From assembly GCA_963746955.1 (NCBI GenBank), contig CAVVDR010000017.1, positions 130,034 through 194,033 of the forward strand: 64,000 bases of DNA, written 5' to 3'. The stretch's first letter is position 1; each line of letters begins with the position of its first letter. The position numbers and the translations under genes were made by a program. The notes beneath the pieces are model-generated. The model was not told where the DNA came from. It was given only the letters and a program-made list of their open reading frames with translations, and ran no database searches. Origin of the DNA: DASQBT01 sp963746955 (lineage in GTDB: Bacteria; Pseudomonadota; Gammaproteobacteria; Burkholderiales; Thiobacillaceae). This document shows, piece after piece, positions 27,291 through 36,783 of the stretch.

Positions 27291-27620
27291 ATGATGGAAT
27301 TGGCTATGGAATTACCGCGTACCGATGAGGAGGGTTACATCGTCGAACCGGCCGAATGGAACGAAGCCCTCGCCGAACACTTTGCCCGGAACGAAAACAT
27401 CCACCTCACCTCCGCGCATTGGGACGTTATCCGCTTCATGCGCGACTTCTACGAGGAACATCAGGTCGCTCCGGATGCCCGCTTCGTGATCAAGCATCTG
27501 GCTGAGACGCTGGGGACGGCATCGCGCAACGAATTGTTCCGGCTGTTTCCCTACGGCTATGTCAAACAAGCTTGCAAGATTGCGGGCATGAAGCGTCCAC
27601 GCGCCTGGAGTACGGGCTAA
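27291..27620 (+). CDS. DsrC/TusE-family protein without the C-terminal cysteine
   Basis: 109 residues. GYIVEPAEWNEALAEHFAR, LTSAHWDVIRFMRDFYEE and the C-terminal ELFRLFPYGYVKQACKIAGM identify the DsrC/TusE/RspA family of sulfur-relay proteins. In DsrC two Cys are found 11 residues apart on the C-terminal arm, and TusE keeps only the last. Here only the upstream one (Cys95) remains and the expected last Cys is Trp106, followed by Ser-Thr-Gly. It therefore cannot form the DsrC intramolecular disulfide and may be regulatory or accept a single persulfide (inference). The ATG at 27291 follows CAGGAGAGCAC. Confidence 0.85.
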   Translation: MMELAMELPRTDEEGYIVEPAEWNEALAEHFARNENIHLTSAHWDVIRFMRDFYEEHQVAPDARFVIKHLAETLGTASRNELFRLFPYGYVKQACKIAGMKRPRAWSTG

Positions 27621-27853
27621 GCAGATCGCGACCGCGGCAAGGTTGGCTGTTCGGCCAAACTTCTCAGGGAGGTTGCCGGCTGCCCGCGCTTTTGTCGCTT
27701 GAGATTCGTTCCTGGCCAGTGTGGCAGGTCTGAAGTCAATCTATTCCGGCTGCCTGGGATGCGTGCGAGATGGCGCCTCGCCTTGCGGCGCGTTACCTGT
27801 TCGTGACTCCCGCGTGGCTGGCGCGCCCTGGGACCTTTATACAAACCAAGAAC

Positions 27854-29056
27854 ATGAATTCCAGCGTCCTCACCTTCGTCAAGAACTTTAGGGGCCTTGC
27901 GGGACTGAAGGCCTTCGCGCGCCATTTTCTGGCTGCCGAAACCCCGCCCCTGTCACGTGCGGAACGCTGGCGCTCGATGTTCGGCGCATTGGCGGGCGTG
28001 GGCATCAGCGGCCTGGCGATGCACGCCATGCCGATCGGTTCGCACTGGCTGATTGCACCGGTGGGGGCAAGCGCCGTCATCCTCTATGCCTTGTCCCACA
28101 GCCCTCTGGCGCAGCCCTGGCCGGTATTCGGCAGCTATCTGGTCGCAGCCATCGTGGGCCTCGCCTGCGCTGCCCTCATCCCCAGCCCGCAATTTGCCGC
28201 AGCCCTCGCGGTGGCAGCCAGTATCTGGCTGTCCGCGCGGCTCAATTGCATCCACCCGCCCGGCGGCGCGGTTGCCCTGTTCATCGTGCTCGACGGGCCA
28301 TACTCGCCAACTCGGATGGGGCTTACCCTGGGTTTGGTGATGTTGAACGCCGTCGCCATGCTGTTGGCTGCCTTGCTGGTCAACAACCTGCTGCCCGGCC
28401 GCCGCTACCCCTTCAGTCAAAAGCGCAACGAGTACAACGTGCACGGAACGCGCGATTCGGCGCCATTGGCGCGCATCGGCCTCAACCACACGGATCTGGA
28501 AAGCGCAGTGCAGGCCCTGGACACGTTCGTCGATGTGCAGGAAGACGAACTGGTGGAGCTCTACAATCTCGCCGTCGATCATGCATTCGACCGCCACATC
28601 GGGCTTGCCTGTGGCGATATCATGTCGCGCGACGTGGTGACGGTGCAGTTCGGCACCGAGCTGGAAGAAGCGTGGACCCAGTTGCGCGCCCACAAGATCA
28701 AGGCCCTGCCGGTGGTTGACAACTACGGGCGGCTGATCGGCATCCTCACCGCCGCCGATTACCTGCGCCAGATGGACGACACCACTGCTGCCGGACTGGC
28801 GGTGCGCCTGCAAGGCCTGCTCAGACGCACGCCGGGAGTGAACTCGGAAAAATCCGAAGTGGCGGGGCAGATCATGACCGCGAACGTATACGCGGCCCGA
28901 ACCGATACGCCGATCTCCGAACTCGTGCATCACCTGTCGGAAAAGGGCCTGCATCACATTCCCGTGCTGGATGACAAACGCCGGGTGCTGGGCATGGTGA
29001 CCCAGTCCGATGTCATCGCCGCGCTTTACAAGCGCGTTGCCTTATCGTCGGCTTGA
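27854..29056 (+). CDS. HPP-family membrane protein with CBS pair
   Basis: 400 residues. Four to five membrane helices in the first ~185 residues carry the HPP motif (NCIHPPGGAVAL) and GSHWLIAPVGASAVILYA. The rest is two CBS domains (IMSRDVVTVQFGTELEEAW... and IMTANVYAARTDTPISELV...), ending GMVTQSDVIAAL. HPP proteins have been linked to nitrite transport in plastids and cyanobacteria, and the nar neighbourhood is compatible with that, but transport is not shown. CBS pairs usually sense adenine nucleotides. The start at 27854 is chosen because it opens the conserved region; upstream codons have no RBS. Confidence 0.85.
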   Translation: MNSSVLTFVKNFRGLAGLKAFARHFLAAETPPLSRAERWRSMFGALAGVGISGLAMHAMPIGSHWLIAPVGASAVILYALSHSPLAQPWPVFGSYLVAAIVGLACAALIPSPQFAAALAVAASIWLSARLNCIHPPGGAVALFIVLDGPYSPTRMGLTLGLVMLNAVAMLLAALLVNNLLPGRRYPFSQKRNEYNVHGTRDSAPLARIGLNHTDLESAVQALDTFVDVQEDELVELYNLAVDHAFDRHIGLACGDIMSRDVVTVQFGTELEEAWTQLRAHKIKALPVVDNYGRLIGILTAADYLRQMDDTTAAGLAVRLQGLLRRTPGVNSEKSEVAGQIMTANVYAARTDTPISELVHHLSEKGLHHIPVLDDKRRVLGMVTQSDVIAALYKRVALSSA

Positions 29057-29114
29057 CTGCGAGCAATACCTCGCGCAGAAAGAATCCTTTGGCCGGCGAT
29101 CGGCGAGGCGCAGC

Positions 29115-29561
29115 TCAATCTTTGTAGTGGCCTCTGCCATGCTCCTTGCCGCCCTTGTCGCGGCCTTTGCCATGATCATCATGCCAGTCGCGCCTGTCAT
29201 CGCGACGGTCATCTCGGCCACCGTGGCGCTCGCGGTAGCGCGGAACATAGACGTCGTTGTACCACCTGTCGTCGACGAAATACACCGGTTCGCCACAGGC
29301 ATTGTATTCGCGGCAGTGTTTGCGCCAGTGCCTGGCGTGGCCGGGGGGAACATGCAGGTAAACCGGCTGGCGCGCCACGCCCACGGGGACCGGCTGGATT
29401 ACCACCGGCCGCGGATTGATGAGCACCGGACGGGGAACGTCGCCGATGTCGATGCGGCCATAGAAGCCTGGCTGGCCGACGCTGATCGATACGCCGACAT
29501 TAGCAGCGAACGCCGGGAGGGTTGCTGCGGCGAGCGAGGCTAGAAACAGAAAGCGTTTCAT
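29115..29561 (-). CDS. Exported His/Asp/Arg-rich protein, unknown function
   Basis: 148 residues. Residues 1-20 are a signal peptide (MKRFLFLASLAAATLPAFAA). The mature part has VSISVGQPGFYGRIDIGD, a Pro-Val-rich run, RHWRKHCREYNACGEPVYFV with two Cys, and a C-terminal tail dense in Asp, Arg, His and Lys (residues ~115-148), which could bind metal ions. Similar short exported proteins occur widely in betaproteobacteria without known role. It is convergent with the HPP gene and divergent from the Cus-type efflux operon, which may hint at metal handling; this is only context. Confidence 0.65.
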   Translation of the reverse strand: MKRFLFLASLAAATLPAFAANVGVSISVGQPGFYGRIDIGDVPRPVLINPRPVVIQPVPVGVARQPVYLHVPPGHARHWRKHCREYNACGEPVYFVDDRWYNDVYVPRYRERHGGRDDRRDDRRDWHDDHGKGRDKGGKEHGRGHYKD

Positions 29562-29634
29562 GTTCAGGTCCCTTTCTGAGTTTGCTTCCGGTGCAAGAAT
29601 AGTTGCGCTTGGGCTTAGCAGTATAGTGAATTCC

Positions 29635-29649
29635 TGAGATGACATCTCA
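29635..29649. promoter_or_regulatory. Perfect palindrome in the divergent region before the efflux operon
   Basis: TGAGATG A CATCTCA, 7-bp arms. It lies between the minus-strand exported protein (start 29561) and the efflux operon (start 29879). It does not match the CusR or CopR box patterns I know. Operator function is inferred from symmetry and position only. Confidence 0.35.
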
Positions 29650-29878
29650 ACAACTCGCGTCAGGCGCTGCGAGGAATTCGGTAGTGCAAGTCCATCCGAA
29701 GCGCAAATTGGCGAGCACGCATGCCTGCATGGGAGCAAGTTCGAGCGACCAAGGATAGTCGGGACGGGGGATGCACGCCAACGGTCTGAAGCGTCCGGCG
29801 ACGACGCACCGTATGCGCCCGGCAGTTCGCCAGCGCAATTGGCATTAGCCAGAGGGGAGTTGTACACTCGCCACTCAA

Positions 29879-31135
29879 ATGAGCAGACCCCTGAAAGCGC
29901 TGTTGTCCGCGGTATTCGCCACGTTGGCCCAACTCGCATCGGCGGAAGAATTGGGCGCCAACCTTGACGGCCTGCTCGCGTATGCGCGCGAGCACAACCC
30001 GGAACTGCACATGCGCACGCTTGAAGCCGAGGCCGCCCATGCGGGCGCCGTTGCGGCGTCCGCATTGCCCGATCCGAAGTTCCAGCTTGAACTCATGGAT
30101 TTCACCAACGCCATGTCGGGCGGCTCGACCTCCCTGCTGCCGGGCGAGGTGGGCGTTTCACGCTACCTGATCGTGCAGCCGCTGCCGTTCTATGGCAAGC
30201 GGGATCTGCGCGGACAACTTGCCAGTCATCAGGCCGCGCAGCGTGACGCGACTCGGGATGCAGCCCGGCTGGATATAGAAAGCCGTATCAAGACCGCTTA
30301 CGCACGCTATTACCAGGCAGTTGGTCAGTTAAGCATCCTGAATGAAACGCGCGAACTTTATGAGGGCCTGGAGAAATTGGTCGTTACCAGGTATGGCGTC
30401 GGTTTGGTGCCGCAACAGGATGCGCTGGGTGCGCAAAGTGAAATCACTGCCGTACAGGTTGACCTGCTCGATGCGGAGCGCAAGCGGCGCGAGGCGGCTG
30501 CGGCCTTGAACGCGCTGCTGCCGCGCGATGCGGATGCGGCATTGGCCGCGCCGCATACACTGCCCATGCCTGAAGCTGTGCACCCCCTGCGCGCGCTGAT
30601 TGATACCGCACTCGAAAACACGCCGGAATTGGCCCGCGAACAGGCCAAAATTGACGCGGCAAAAAGCACTGAGGCGCTAACCCTGCGCGATCGTTACCCG
30701 GATTTCTCGGTTGGCTTGCGCGACACCCGCCCGCGCAGTGGCACCCAGACCTGGGATGTCATGCTTGAGATGACGATCCCGCTTCAGCAATCGGCGCGGC
30801 GCGACCGGGAGACCGAATCGCGCCGCATGCTGGAAGCAGCCAATGCCTCTCTGGAGGCGACGCGCGCGCGCATCGAGGGGAGGCTGGGCGAGACTTTTGC
30901 GGCTTTTGAAAGCAATCGTGACAAGGCGCGGCTGCTGCGCAGCACGCTGTTGCCGCAGGCTCGGGCGACACTGAAGGCGGCGGAAGCGGGCTACGAAACC
31001 GGGCGGGTCAACTTCAACACGCTTATCGAAGCCGAACGGCAGATCCTGCGCACCCGCCTGGCTGTGCTTGATGCCGAAGTTGAGACTGCGGTGAGGGTGT
31101 CCGAACTCGAACGTTTGACCGGGAGCTCGTTGTGA
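29879..31135 (+). CDS. TolC-family outer-membrane channel (CusC/CzcC-like)
   Basis: 418 residues with an N-terminal signal peptide ending near ASAEE. Two OEP repeats are visible: residues ~30-200 (ARLDIESRIKTAYARYYQAVGQLSIL) and ~230-410 (EMTIPLQQSARRDRETESRRMLEAANASLEATR), and the C-terminal GYETGRVNFNTLIEAERQILRTRL is typical of CzcC/CusC. It forms the outer-membrane duct of the tripartite pump. Its stop overlaps the adaptor start by 4 bp. Confidence 0.88.
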   Translation: MSRPLKALLSAVFATLAQLASAEELGANLDGLLAYAREHNPELHMRTLEAEAAHAGAVAASALPDPKFQLELMDFTNAMSGGSTSLLPGEVGVSRYLIVQPLPFYGKRDLRGQLASHQAAQRDATRDAARLDIESRIKTAYARYYQAVGQLSILNETRELYEGLEKLVVTRYGVGLVPQQDALGAQSEITAVQVDLLDAERKRREAAAALNALLPRDADAALAAPHTLPMPEAVHPLRALIDTALENTPELAREQAKIDAAKSTEALTLRDRYPDFSVGLRDTRPRSGTQTWDVMLEMTIPLQQSARRDRETESRRMLEAANASLEATRARIEGRLGETFAAFESNRDKARLLRSTLLPQARATLKAAEAGYETGRVNFNTLIEAERQILRTRLAVLDAEVETAVRVSELERLTGSSL

Positions 31136-32661
31136 AACGTGCCATGATAGTTTCCATTCTTGCGGGTTTCGCTGTTGGTGCGCTTGTTCTCGGCTATTGG
31201 GCCGGCAGCCGCCATGCCGCGATGCCCGGCGCCGCCGGCAGCACCACGCAGGCCGTCGGCACGACCGGCAAGCCGGCGCGCAAGCTGCTTTACTACCACA
31301 ATCCGATGGGGCTGGCCGACACGTCTCCGGTGCCGAAAAAAGACTCCATGGGCATGGACTACATTGCGGTCTATGAAGGCGACGAACCCGACGATGCGGG
31401 CGTGGTCAAGGTCAGCCCCGAACGGATCCAGACCATGGGGGTGAAGACTGCGTTGGCGGAGGAGCAAGTGCTCGAGACCACGGTGCGAACCGTTGGTCGC
31501 CTGGAAGTGGACGAGCGCGCGATCGTCGATGTCGCACCGCGTTTCGATGGCTGGATTGAACGGCTGTACGTCAACGCGACCGGCGATCCGGTGAAGCGGG
31601 GCCAGGCCCTGTTCTCGGTCTACAGCCCGGAACTGGTGTCTGCTTACAAGGAACTGACGATTGCCAGGGACCTGGGTCAGGACATCAAGGCCGCCGACCC
31701 TGCGGCGCGTGAGCGTGCCGAGCACCTGACGACCGCGGTCCGCGAGCGTCTCAGGAACTGGGACATGGCGGCGGGGGCCACGCGCGTGGACAGCAGCCAC
31801 TTGCGCTTCAACTCGCCTGCCAACGGAATCGTCCTTGACAAGAAGGCGATCGAGGGCATGCGTTTTTCCGCCGGCATGCCCATCTACCGTATCGCCGACC
31901 TGTCCAAGGTTTGGGTCATCGCCGACGTCTATGAGCAGGATCTGACCCGGGTCAAAGTCGGGCAGACCGCCATGATCGGCATCGACGCCTTCCCCGACCG
32001 TCACTTCAGCGCCAAGGTCGCCTACCTCTATCCGACCCTGAACGCCAGCACTCGCACCACCCAGGTTCGACTCGAGTTGCCCAACCCCGATGGGCAATTG
32101 CGCCCCGGCATGTTTGCGCATGTCGACATCGCCATCGGTGGCGCGCAGCCACGCCTGACCGTGCCCTTGTCAGCGGTGATCGATAACGGCAGCAATCAGG
32201 TGGTTCTGCTTGCGCTCGATGGCGGCCGGTTCAAGCCGCAACCGGTAAAGCTCGGATTGCGCAGCGAGGATTTTGTCGAAATTCTCGATGGCCTCAAGGC
32301 CGGCGACCGGGTGGTGGTGGCGGCCAGCTTCCTGATCGACGCCGAGAGCAACCTCAAGGCTGCCCTGTCCAACTTCACCGCCCCCAAGGCTGCAGCCAAG
32401 GCAGCCGACACTTACCATGCAGTCGGCAGCCTCGATTCCGTCGACGGCGCCGACGTGACCATCACCCACCAGCCGATCCCGGCTCTGAAATGGCCGGGCA
32501 TGACCATGGACTTCGAGCTTGCCTCGCCCGATTTGGTGAAGGGAATGGCGCCCGGCTCGCCGATCCGCTTCGATTTTGAGCAACGCGGGCCGGGCGAATA
32601 CGTGATTACCCGGATCGAGTCGACCGGCGCGCCCAAGCCCAAGATGCACGGGGCGGATTGA
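31132..32661 (+). CDS. cusB: RND periplasmic adaptor CusB with C-terminal CusF-like domain
   Basis: 509 residues. An N-terminal membrane anchor or signal is followed by a heavy-metal-binding segment (YYHNPMGLADTSPVPKKDSMGMDYI, residues ~54-78), the membrane-fusion hairpin and barrel (TVRTVGRLEVDERAIVDVAPRFDGWI; PANGIVLDKKAIEGMRF) and, from ~430, a fused CusF-like domain with the Cu(I)/Ag(I) ligand pattern HQPIPALKWPGMTMDF (His, Trp, two Met). CusB passes Cu(I)/Ag(I) to CusA, and CusF normally delivers it. Here the chaperone is fused. It overlaps the upstream channel gene (GTGA) and lies one base before cusA. Confidence 0.9.
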   Translation: MKRAMIVSILAGFAVGALVLGYWAGSRHAAMPGAAGSTTQAVGTTGKPARKLLYYHNPMGLADTSPVPKKDSMGMDYIAVYEGDEPDDAGVVKVSPERIQTMGVKTALAEEQVLETTVRTVGRLEVDERAIVDVAPRFDGWIERLYVNATGDPVKRGQALFSVYSPELVSAYKELTIARDLGQDIKAADPAARERAEHLTTAVRERLRNWDMAAGATRVDSSHLRFNSPANGIVLDKKAIEGMRFSAGMPIYRIADLSKVWVIADVYEQDLTRVKVGQTAMIGIDAFPDRHFSAKVAYLYPTLNASTRTTQVRLELPNPDGQLRPGMFAHVDIAIGGAQPRLTVPLSAVIDNGSNQVVLLALDGGRFKPQPVKLGLRSEDFVEILDGLKAGDRVVVAASFLIDAESNLKAALSNFTAPKAAAKAADTYHAVGSLDSVDGADVTITHQPIPALKWPGMTMDFELASPDLVKGMAPGSPIRFDFEQRGPGEYVITRIESTGAPKPKMHGAD

Positions 32662-32662
32662 C

Positions 32663-35600
32663 GTGCTCGACCGCCTCATCGAGTGGTCGGCGCGCAATGT
32701 CTTTCTGGTCCTGTTGGCCACGCTCGCCCTGCTTGGCGGTGGCCTGTATGCCTTGAAAACGACGCCGCTTGACGCACTGCCAGACCTGTCTGACGTTCAG
32801 GTCATCATCTATACGCAGTACCCCGGCCAGGCGCCGCAGGTGGTGGAGGATCAGGTCACTTATCCGCTCACGACCGCCATGCTGGCAGTACCCAAGGCCA
32901 AGGTGGTGCGCGGGTTTTCCATGTTCGGGGCGTCCTACGTCTATGTGATATTCGAAGATGGCACCGACATTTACTGGGCCCGTTCGCGGGTGCTGGAATA
33001 TCTCAGCTCGGTGGCCGGCCGTCTGCCGCAGGGTGTGGCGCCCCAGATCGGTCCGGATGCCACCGGCGTGGGCTGGGTTTATCAGTACGCCCTGCTCGGC
33101 AAGAACCAGTCGCTGGCTGACCTGCGCAGCCTGCAGGACTGGTACGTGCGCTATCAACTGACCAAGGCGGGCGGGGTGGCCGAGGTGGCCAGCGTCGGCG
33201 GCTTCGTCAAGGAATACCAGGTCACGGTCGACCCCCATCGTCTGGCGACCTATGGCATTCCGCTTGAGCGCCTGACGCAGGTCATACGCGAGTCCAACCG
33301 CGATGTCGGCGGGCGGGTCATCGAAATGGCGGATCGGGAATACATGGTGCGCGGCCTGGGATATCTGCGCGGGATCAAGGATATCGAGAACCTGGTGCTG
33401 AAGAATGACCGTGGCACTCCGGTTCTGATCCGCGACGTGGCGCGGGTCGAACTGGTCCCGGCCGGCCGGCGCGGGCTGACCGAACTGAACGGCGAGGGCG
33501 AGGTGGTCTCCGGCATCGTCATGGCGCGTTTCGGACAGAACGCGCTGGACGTGATCGCCAACGTCAAGGCCAAGCTCAAGGCGATTACCGCCGGCCTGCC
33601 GGCGGGTACCCGGATCATTCCGGTCTATGACCGCTCCACGCTGATCGAGCGCGCGATTGCCAATCTCAAGGACACGCTGTTCGAGGAAAGCCTGATCGTG
33701 GCCGCGGTCTGCGTGATCTTCCTGCTGCATGTAAGAAGCGCGCTGGTCGCCATCATCACCCTGCCGCTGGGCGTGCTCATTGCATTCATCGCCATGCGCG
33801 CGCTGGGGATCGGCTCCAATATCATGTCGCTGGGCGGCATCGCCATCGCCATCGGCGCGATGGTTGACGCGGCCATCGTCATGATCGAGAACGCCCACAA
33901 GCGGCTCGAACACCTGGCCCCTGATGCGCCGAATGCGGAACGCAGCGCGGTCATGATCAAGGCCTGCAAGGAGGTCGGCCCGGCTTTGTTCTTTTCGCTT
34001 CTGATCATCACCGTTTCGTTTTTGCCGGTATTCACGCTTGAGGGCCAGGAGGGTCGCCTGTTTGCACCGCTGGCCTTCACCAAGACCTTCGCCATGGCAG
34101 GTGCGGCGCTGCTGTCCGTGACGCTGGTGCCGGTGCTGATGATGACCTTCGTCCGCGGCCATATCCTGCCAGAGATGAGGAACCCGCTGAACCGCTTTCT
34201 GATCTGGTTGTATAGGCCGATCATCGCCTGGGTAATGCGGCATAAGGTTCTGACCCTGGTGCTGGCGCTGGTGGGAATGGGCGCCACGATATACCCGGCC
34301 AGTCAGCTCGGTTCGGAGTTCATGCCGACGCTCAACGAGGGCACCTTGTTCTACATGCCGGCCTCGCTGCCCGGTCTGTCGGTGACCGAGGCGGCACGGC
34401 TACTGCAGATCACCGACCGGATCATCAAGACCTTTCCCGAGGTCGAGTCGGTCTATGGCAAGGCCGGCCGGGCCGCGACTGCCACCGATCCGGCGCCGCT
34501 GGAAATGTTTGAAACCGTGATCAACCTCAAGCCCGAGGCCCAATGGCGAAAAGGCATGACGGTTGACAAGCTGATCGCCGAGATGGATGCAGCGCTCAAG
34601 TTTCCGGGTCTGGCCAACTCCTGGACCATGCCGATCAAGGCGCGCATCGATATGCTTTCGACCGGCATTCGCACTCCCGTGGGCGTGAAGGTGTTCGGCA
34701 AGGACCTGGCTACGATTGAAAAAGTGGCACGCGACATTGAGGCCGTGGTCAAGGACGTACCCGGCACCAGCAGCGCCTACGCGGAACGCGTCACCGGCGG
34801 CTATTACCTTGACATTGCCCCCAAGCGTGATCAGTTGGCGCGCTACGGCGTGACGGTGGGCGACTTCCAGCGCGTCATCAGTACGGCGCTGGGCGGGGAA
34901 GCGGTGACCACGGCGGTCGAGGGGCTCGACCGCTACGGCATCGCCGTGCGCTATCCGCGTGACCTGCGCGACGATCCGCAGCGCATTGCCAACGAGGTGT
35001 TCGTGCCCACCGGTAACGGCATGATTCCTCTGGGCCAACTGGCCGACATCGTCATCCACAATGGTGCACCGTCAATCAAGACCGAGAACGCGCTGCTTGC
35101 CGCCTACATCTACGTAGACATTCGCGGCCGCGATGTCGGATCCTATGTGCGCGACGCGCAGCGCGCGGTGGCGCAGAAGGTCAAGTTTCCGCCGGGTTAC
35201 TACGCCACCTGGAGCGGCCAGTACGAATACATGGAGCGGGCCAAGGCCAGGCTGGTCATCGTTGTTCCGGTGACGCTGGCGATGATTTTCGTGCTGCTCT
35301 ATATCAATTTCCGCCGCCTGACCGAGACGCTGATCGTCATGCTGTCCGTGCCCTTTGCGCTGGTCGGCGGCATCTGGCTGATGTGGTGGCTGGGCTACAA
35401 CATGAGCGTGGCGGTGGCGGTGGGCTTCATTGCCCTGGCCGGCGTGGCGGCGGAAACCGGCGTAGTCATGCTGATCTATCTCGATCAGGCCTGGGCAAAA
35501 ATCAAGGATGGCCGCCGAGGCGAAGGCCAAGTCCCCACAGTTGCTGATCTGTACGACGCCGTCATGGCGGGTGCGGTAGGTCGCGTGCGGCCGAAGATCA

Positions 35601-35794
35601 TGACCGTCGTCGCCATCATGGCCGGCCTCTTGCCCATCATGTGGAGCCACGGCACCGGTTCAGAGGTGATGAGCCGAATCGCCGCACCCATGATAGGCGG
35701 AATGATCTCCTCCACGGTGCTGACCTTGGGGGTAATACCGGCGATCTATGCCCTGGTCAAAGGCTGGCGCCTCAAGCGTGGACTGGAAAATTAG
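32663..35794 (+). CDS. cusA: Cu(I)/Ag(I) RND efflux pump CusA
   Basis: 1043 residues, GTG start one base after the cusB stop. Inner-membrane HME-RND proton/metal antiporter with 12 membrane helices and two large periplasmic loops. The three periplasmic Met that bind metal in E. coli CusA (573/623/672) correspond in context and spacing to Met565 (FYMPASLPG), Met615 (PLEMFE) and Met664 (RIDMLSTGI), so copper or silver is a better prediction than zinc or cobalt. Helix-4 region GGIAIAIGAMVDAAIVMIENAHKRLE is intact. It is the last gene of the operon and is followed by a repeat-rich intergenic region. Confidence 0.93.
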   Translation: MLDRLIEWSARNVFLVLLATLALLGGGLYALKTTPLDALPDLSDVQVIIYTQYPGQAPQVVEDQVTYPLTTAMLAVPKAKVVRGFSMFGASYVYVIFEDGTDIYWARSRVLEYLSSVAGRLPQGVAPQIGPDATGVGWVYQYALLGKNQSLADLRSLQDWYVRYQLTKAGGVAEVASVGGFVKEYQVTVDPHRLATYGIPLERLTQVIRESNRDVGGRVIEMADREYMVRGLGYLRGIKDIENLVLKNDRGTPVLIRDVARVELVPAGRRGLTELNGEGEVVSGIVMARFGQNALDVIANVKAKLKAITAGLPAGTRIIPVYDRSTLIERAIANLKDTLFEESLIVAAVCVIFLLHVRSALVAIITLPLGVLIAFIAMRALGIGSNIMSLGGIAIAIGAMVDAAIVMIENAHKRLEHLAPDAPNAERSAVMIKACKEVGPALFFSLLIITVSFLPVFTLEGQEGRLFAPLAFTKTFAMAGAALLSVTLVPVLMMTFVRGHILPEMRNPLNRFLIWLYRPIIAWVMRHKVLTLVLALVGMGATIYPASQLGSEFMPTLNEGTLFYMPASLPGLSVTEAARLLQITDRIIKTFPEVESVYGKAGRAATATDPAPLEMFETVINLKPEAQWRKGMTVDKLIAEMDAALKFPGLANSWTMPIKARIDMLSTGIRTPVGVKVFGKDLATIEKVARDIEAVVKDVPGTSSAYAERVTGGYYLDIAPKRDQLARYGVTVGDFQRVISTALGGEAVTTAVEGLDRYGIAVRYPRDLRDDPQRIANEVFVPTGNGMIPLGQLADIVIHNGAPSIKTENALLAAYIYVDIRGRDVGSYVRDAQRAVAQKVKFPPGYYATWSGQYEYMERAKARLVIVVPVTLAMIFVLLYINFRRLTETLIVMLSVPFALVGGIWLMWWLGYNMSVAVAVGFIALAGVAAETGVVMLIYLDQAWAKIKDGRRGEGQVPTVADLYDAVMAGAVGRVRPKIMTVVAIMAGLLPIMWSHGTGSEVMSRIAAPMIGGMISSTVLTLGVIPAIYALVKGWRLKRGLEN

Positions 35795-35884
35795 GGGTCA
35801 GGGATCAGGGGTCCGCTGCTGGATGTTCTTGTTTCCTAGCGCCCCGACGGCCCGATTTCCGTTTTCTGTCCTCTGACCCCTGAT
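35793..35884. repeat. Inverted GGGGTCAG-type intergenic repeat
   Basis: AGGGGTCAGGGATCAGGGGTC just after cusA is partly complementary to CTCTGACCCCTGATG near 35870-35884, so the region can fold back over ~60 nt. Direct copies of GGTCAGGG/ATCAGGGG lie inside the left arm. This looks like a dispersed intergenic repeat that may act as a weak terminator. No T-run follows. Confidence 0.5.
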
Positions 35885-35982
35885 GTTCACTCGGCCACCC
35901 CGTGGCGGCTGATGACTGGGCGAACTTCTTCAGGGCGTCAGCTTGTGTCTATACTCGAAGCCTCCAAGAACAGGGACCGATC

Positions 35983-36783
35983 ATGCGCCGAATTCTTTTC
36001 TTCAGCACCCTCATTTCACTGGCAATGGCGCTCGTTGCCACAGCCCAGGCGGTCACCATTTCGCGCACGGAGCCGCGGAATTTCATCGTGAACGACATGA
36101 ACAGCGGGTCGGTGAATATCTATTTGCAAAATAGACTGCCAGGTGACATCAATGGCTACAACATCAGAAACCGCGTCAAGGTCTACGCGCGCGCGGAAGG
36201 CAATTTTCAGCCGGTGCTTTCTACCGGATGGACAGCAGACATGCTGGCTGTCGAGCTGCCGGTACAACAGTTGGTCACGCGTCTTGGCCTGGTCGAGGTA
36301 AAGGTTGCCGTGGATGGCAAGGATTCGCCGCTGTTCGCGATTCCGGTTGTTGCGCCGCCCAGTCAGCCGCCGACAATCAGCGACGTCGTTATCTTTCCCT
36401 CCGATACGTCGACGAACAAGAAAGGCGAAACCTATGTTTCCGTCAAGTTCTATGCGACCAACCTGGACGCCGCGGACCACACCGCGCCGATGGTGGATGG
36501 CCACGGACTGAGCATCGGCCGGCTCAACCGCGATCAGGGCTACGTGGACGCCTGGATGCCGAGCAGCTATCTGGACAAGACGGCCGTGCTTCACCTGCAA
36601 TTGTCCAATCGCGCCGGAGCATCGAAACCCTTCGACAAGATGATCGGCGAGCTTAAGCTTCAGCCCAGAATGCTCAAGTTGCGGGAGACTCCGATGGTGA
36701 AGTCCGGCGACTACAAGAACGCGACGCTGGACCGGACTGTCGGCCCGAGACCGCAGCCTGTCAAAGTGCTGCCGATCCGCTAG
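35983..36783 (+). CDS. Exported protein, unknown function
   Basis: 266 residues with a signal peptide (residues 1-22, ending ATAQA). The mature part has repeated beta-strand-like segments (FIVNDMNSGSVNIYLQNRLPG; VEVKVAVDGKDSPLFAIPVV; GETYVSVKFYATNLDA), compatible with Ig-like or cell-surface beta-sandwich domains. No enzymatic motif and no Cys are seen. The ATG at 35983 opens the signal sequence directly. Its stop sits at the edge of the decayed NrtA-like pseudogene, which is convergent. It is probably separate from the efflux operon because of the repeat upstream. Confidence 0.6.
   Translation: MRRILFFSTLISLAMALVATAQAVTISRTEPRNFIVNDMNSGSVNIYLQNRLPGDINGYNIRNRVKVYARAEGNFQPVLSTGWTADMLAVELPVQQLVTRLGLVEVKVAVDGKDSPLFAIPVVAPPSQPPTISDVVIFPSDTSTNKKGETYVSVKFYATNLDAADHTAPMVDGHGLSIGRLNRDQGYVDAWMPSSYLDKTAVLHLQLSNRAGASKPFDKMIGELKLQPRMLKLRETPMVKSGDYKNATLDRTVGPRPQPVKVLPIR

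Noticed and set aside
27854..29056. HPP protein called a nitrite transporter
   Set aside because: Only context and distant family reports support this; the annotation is kept at family level.
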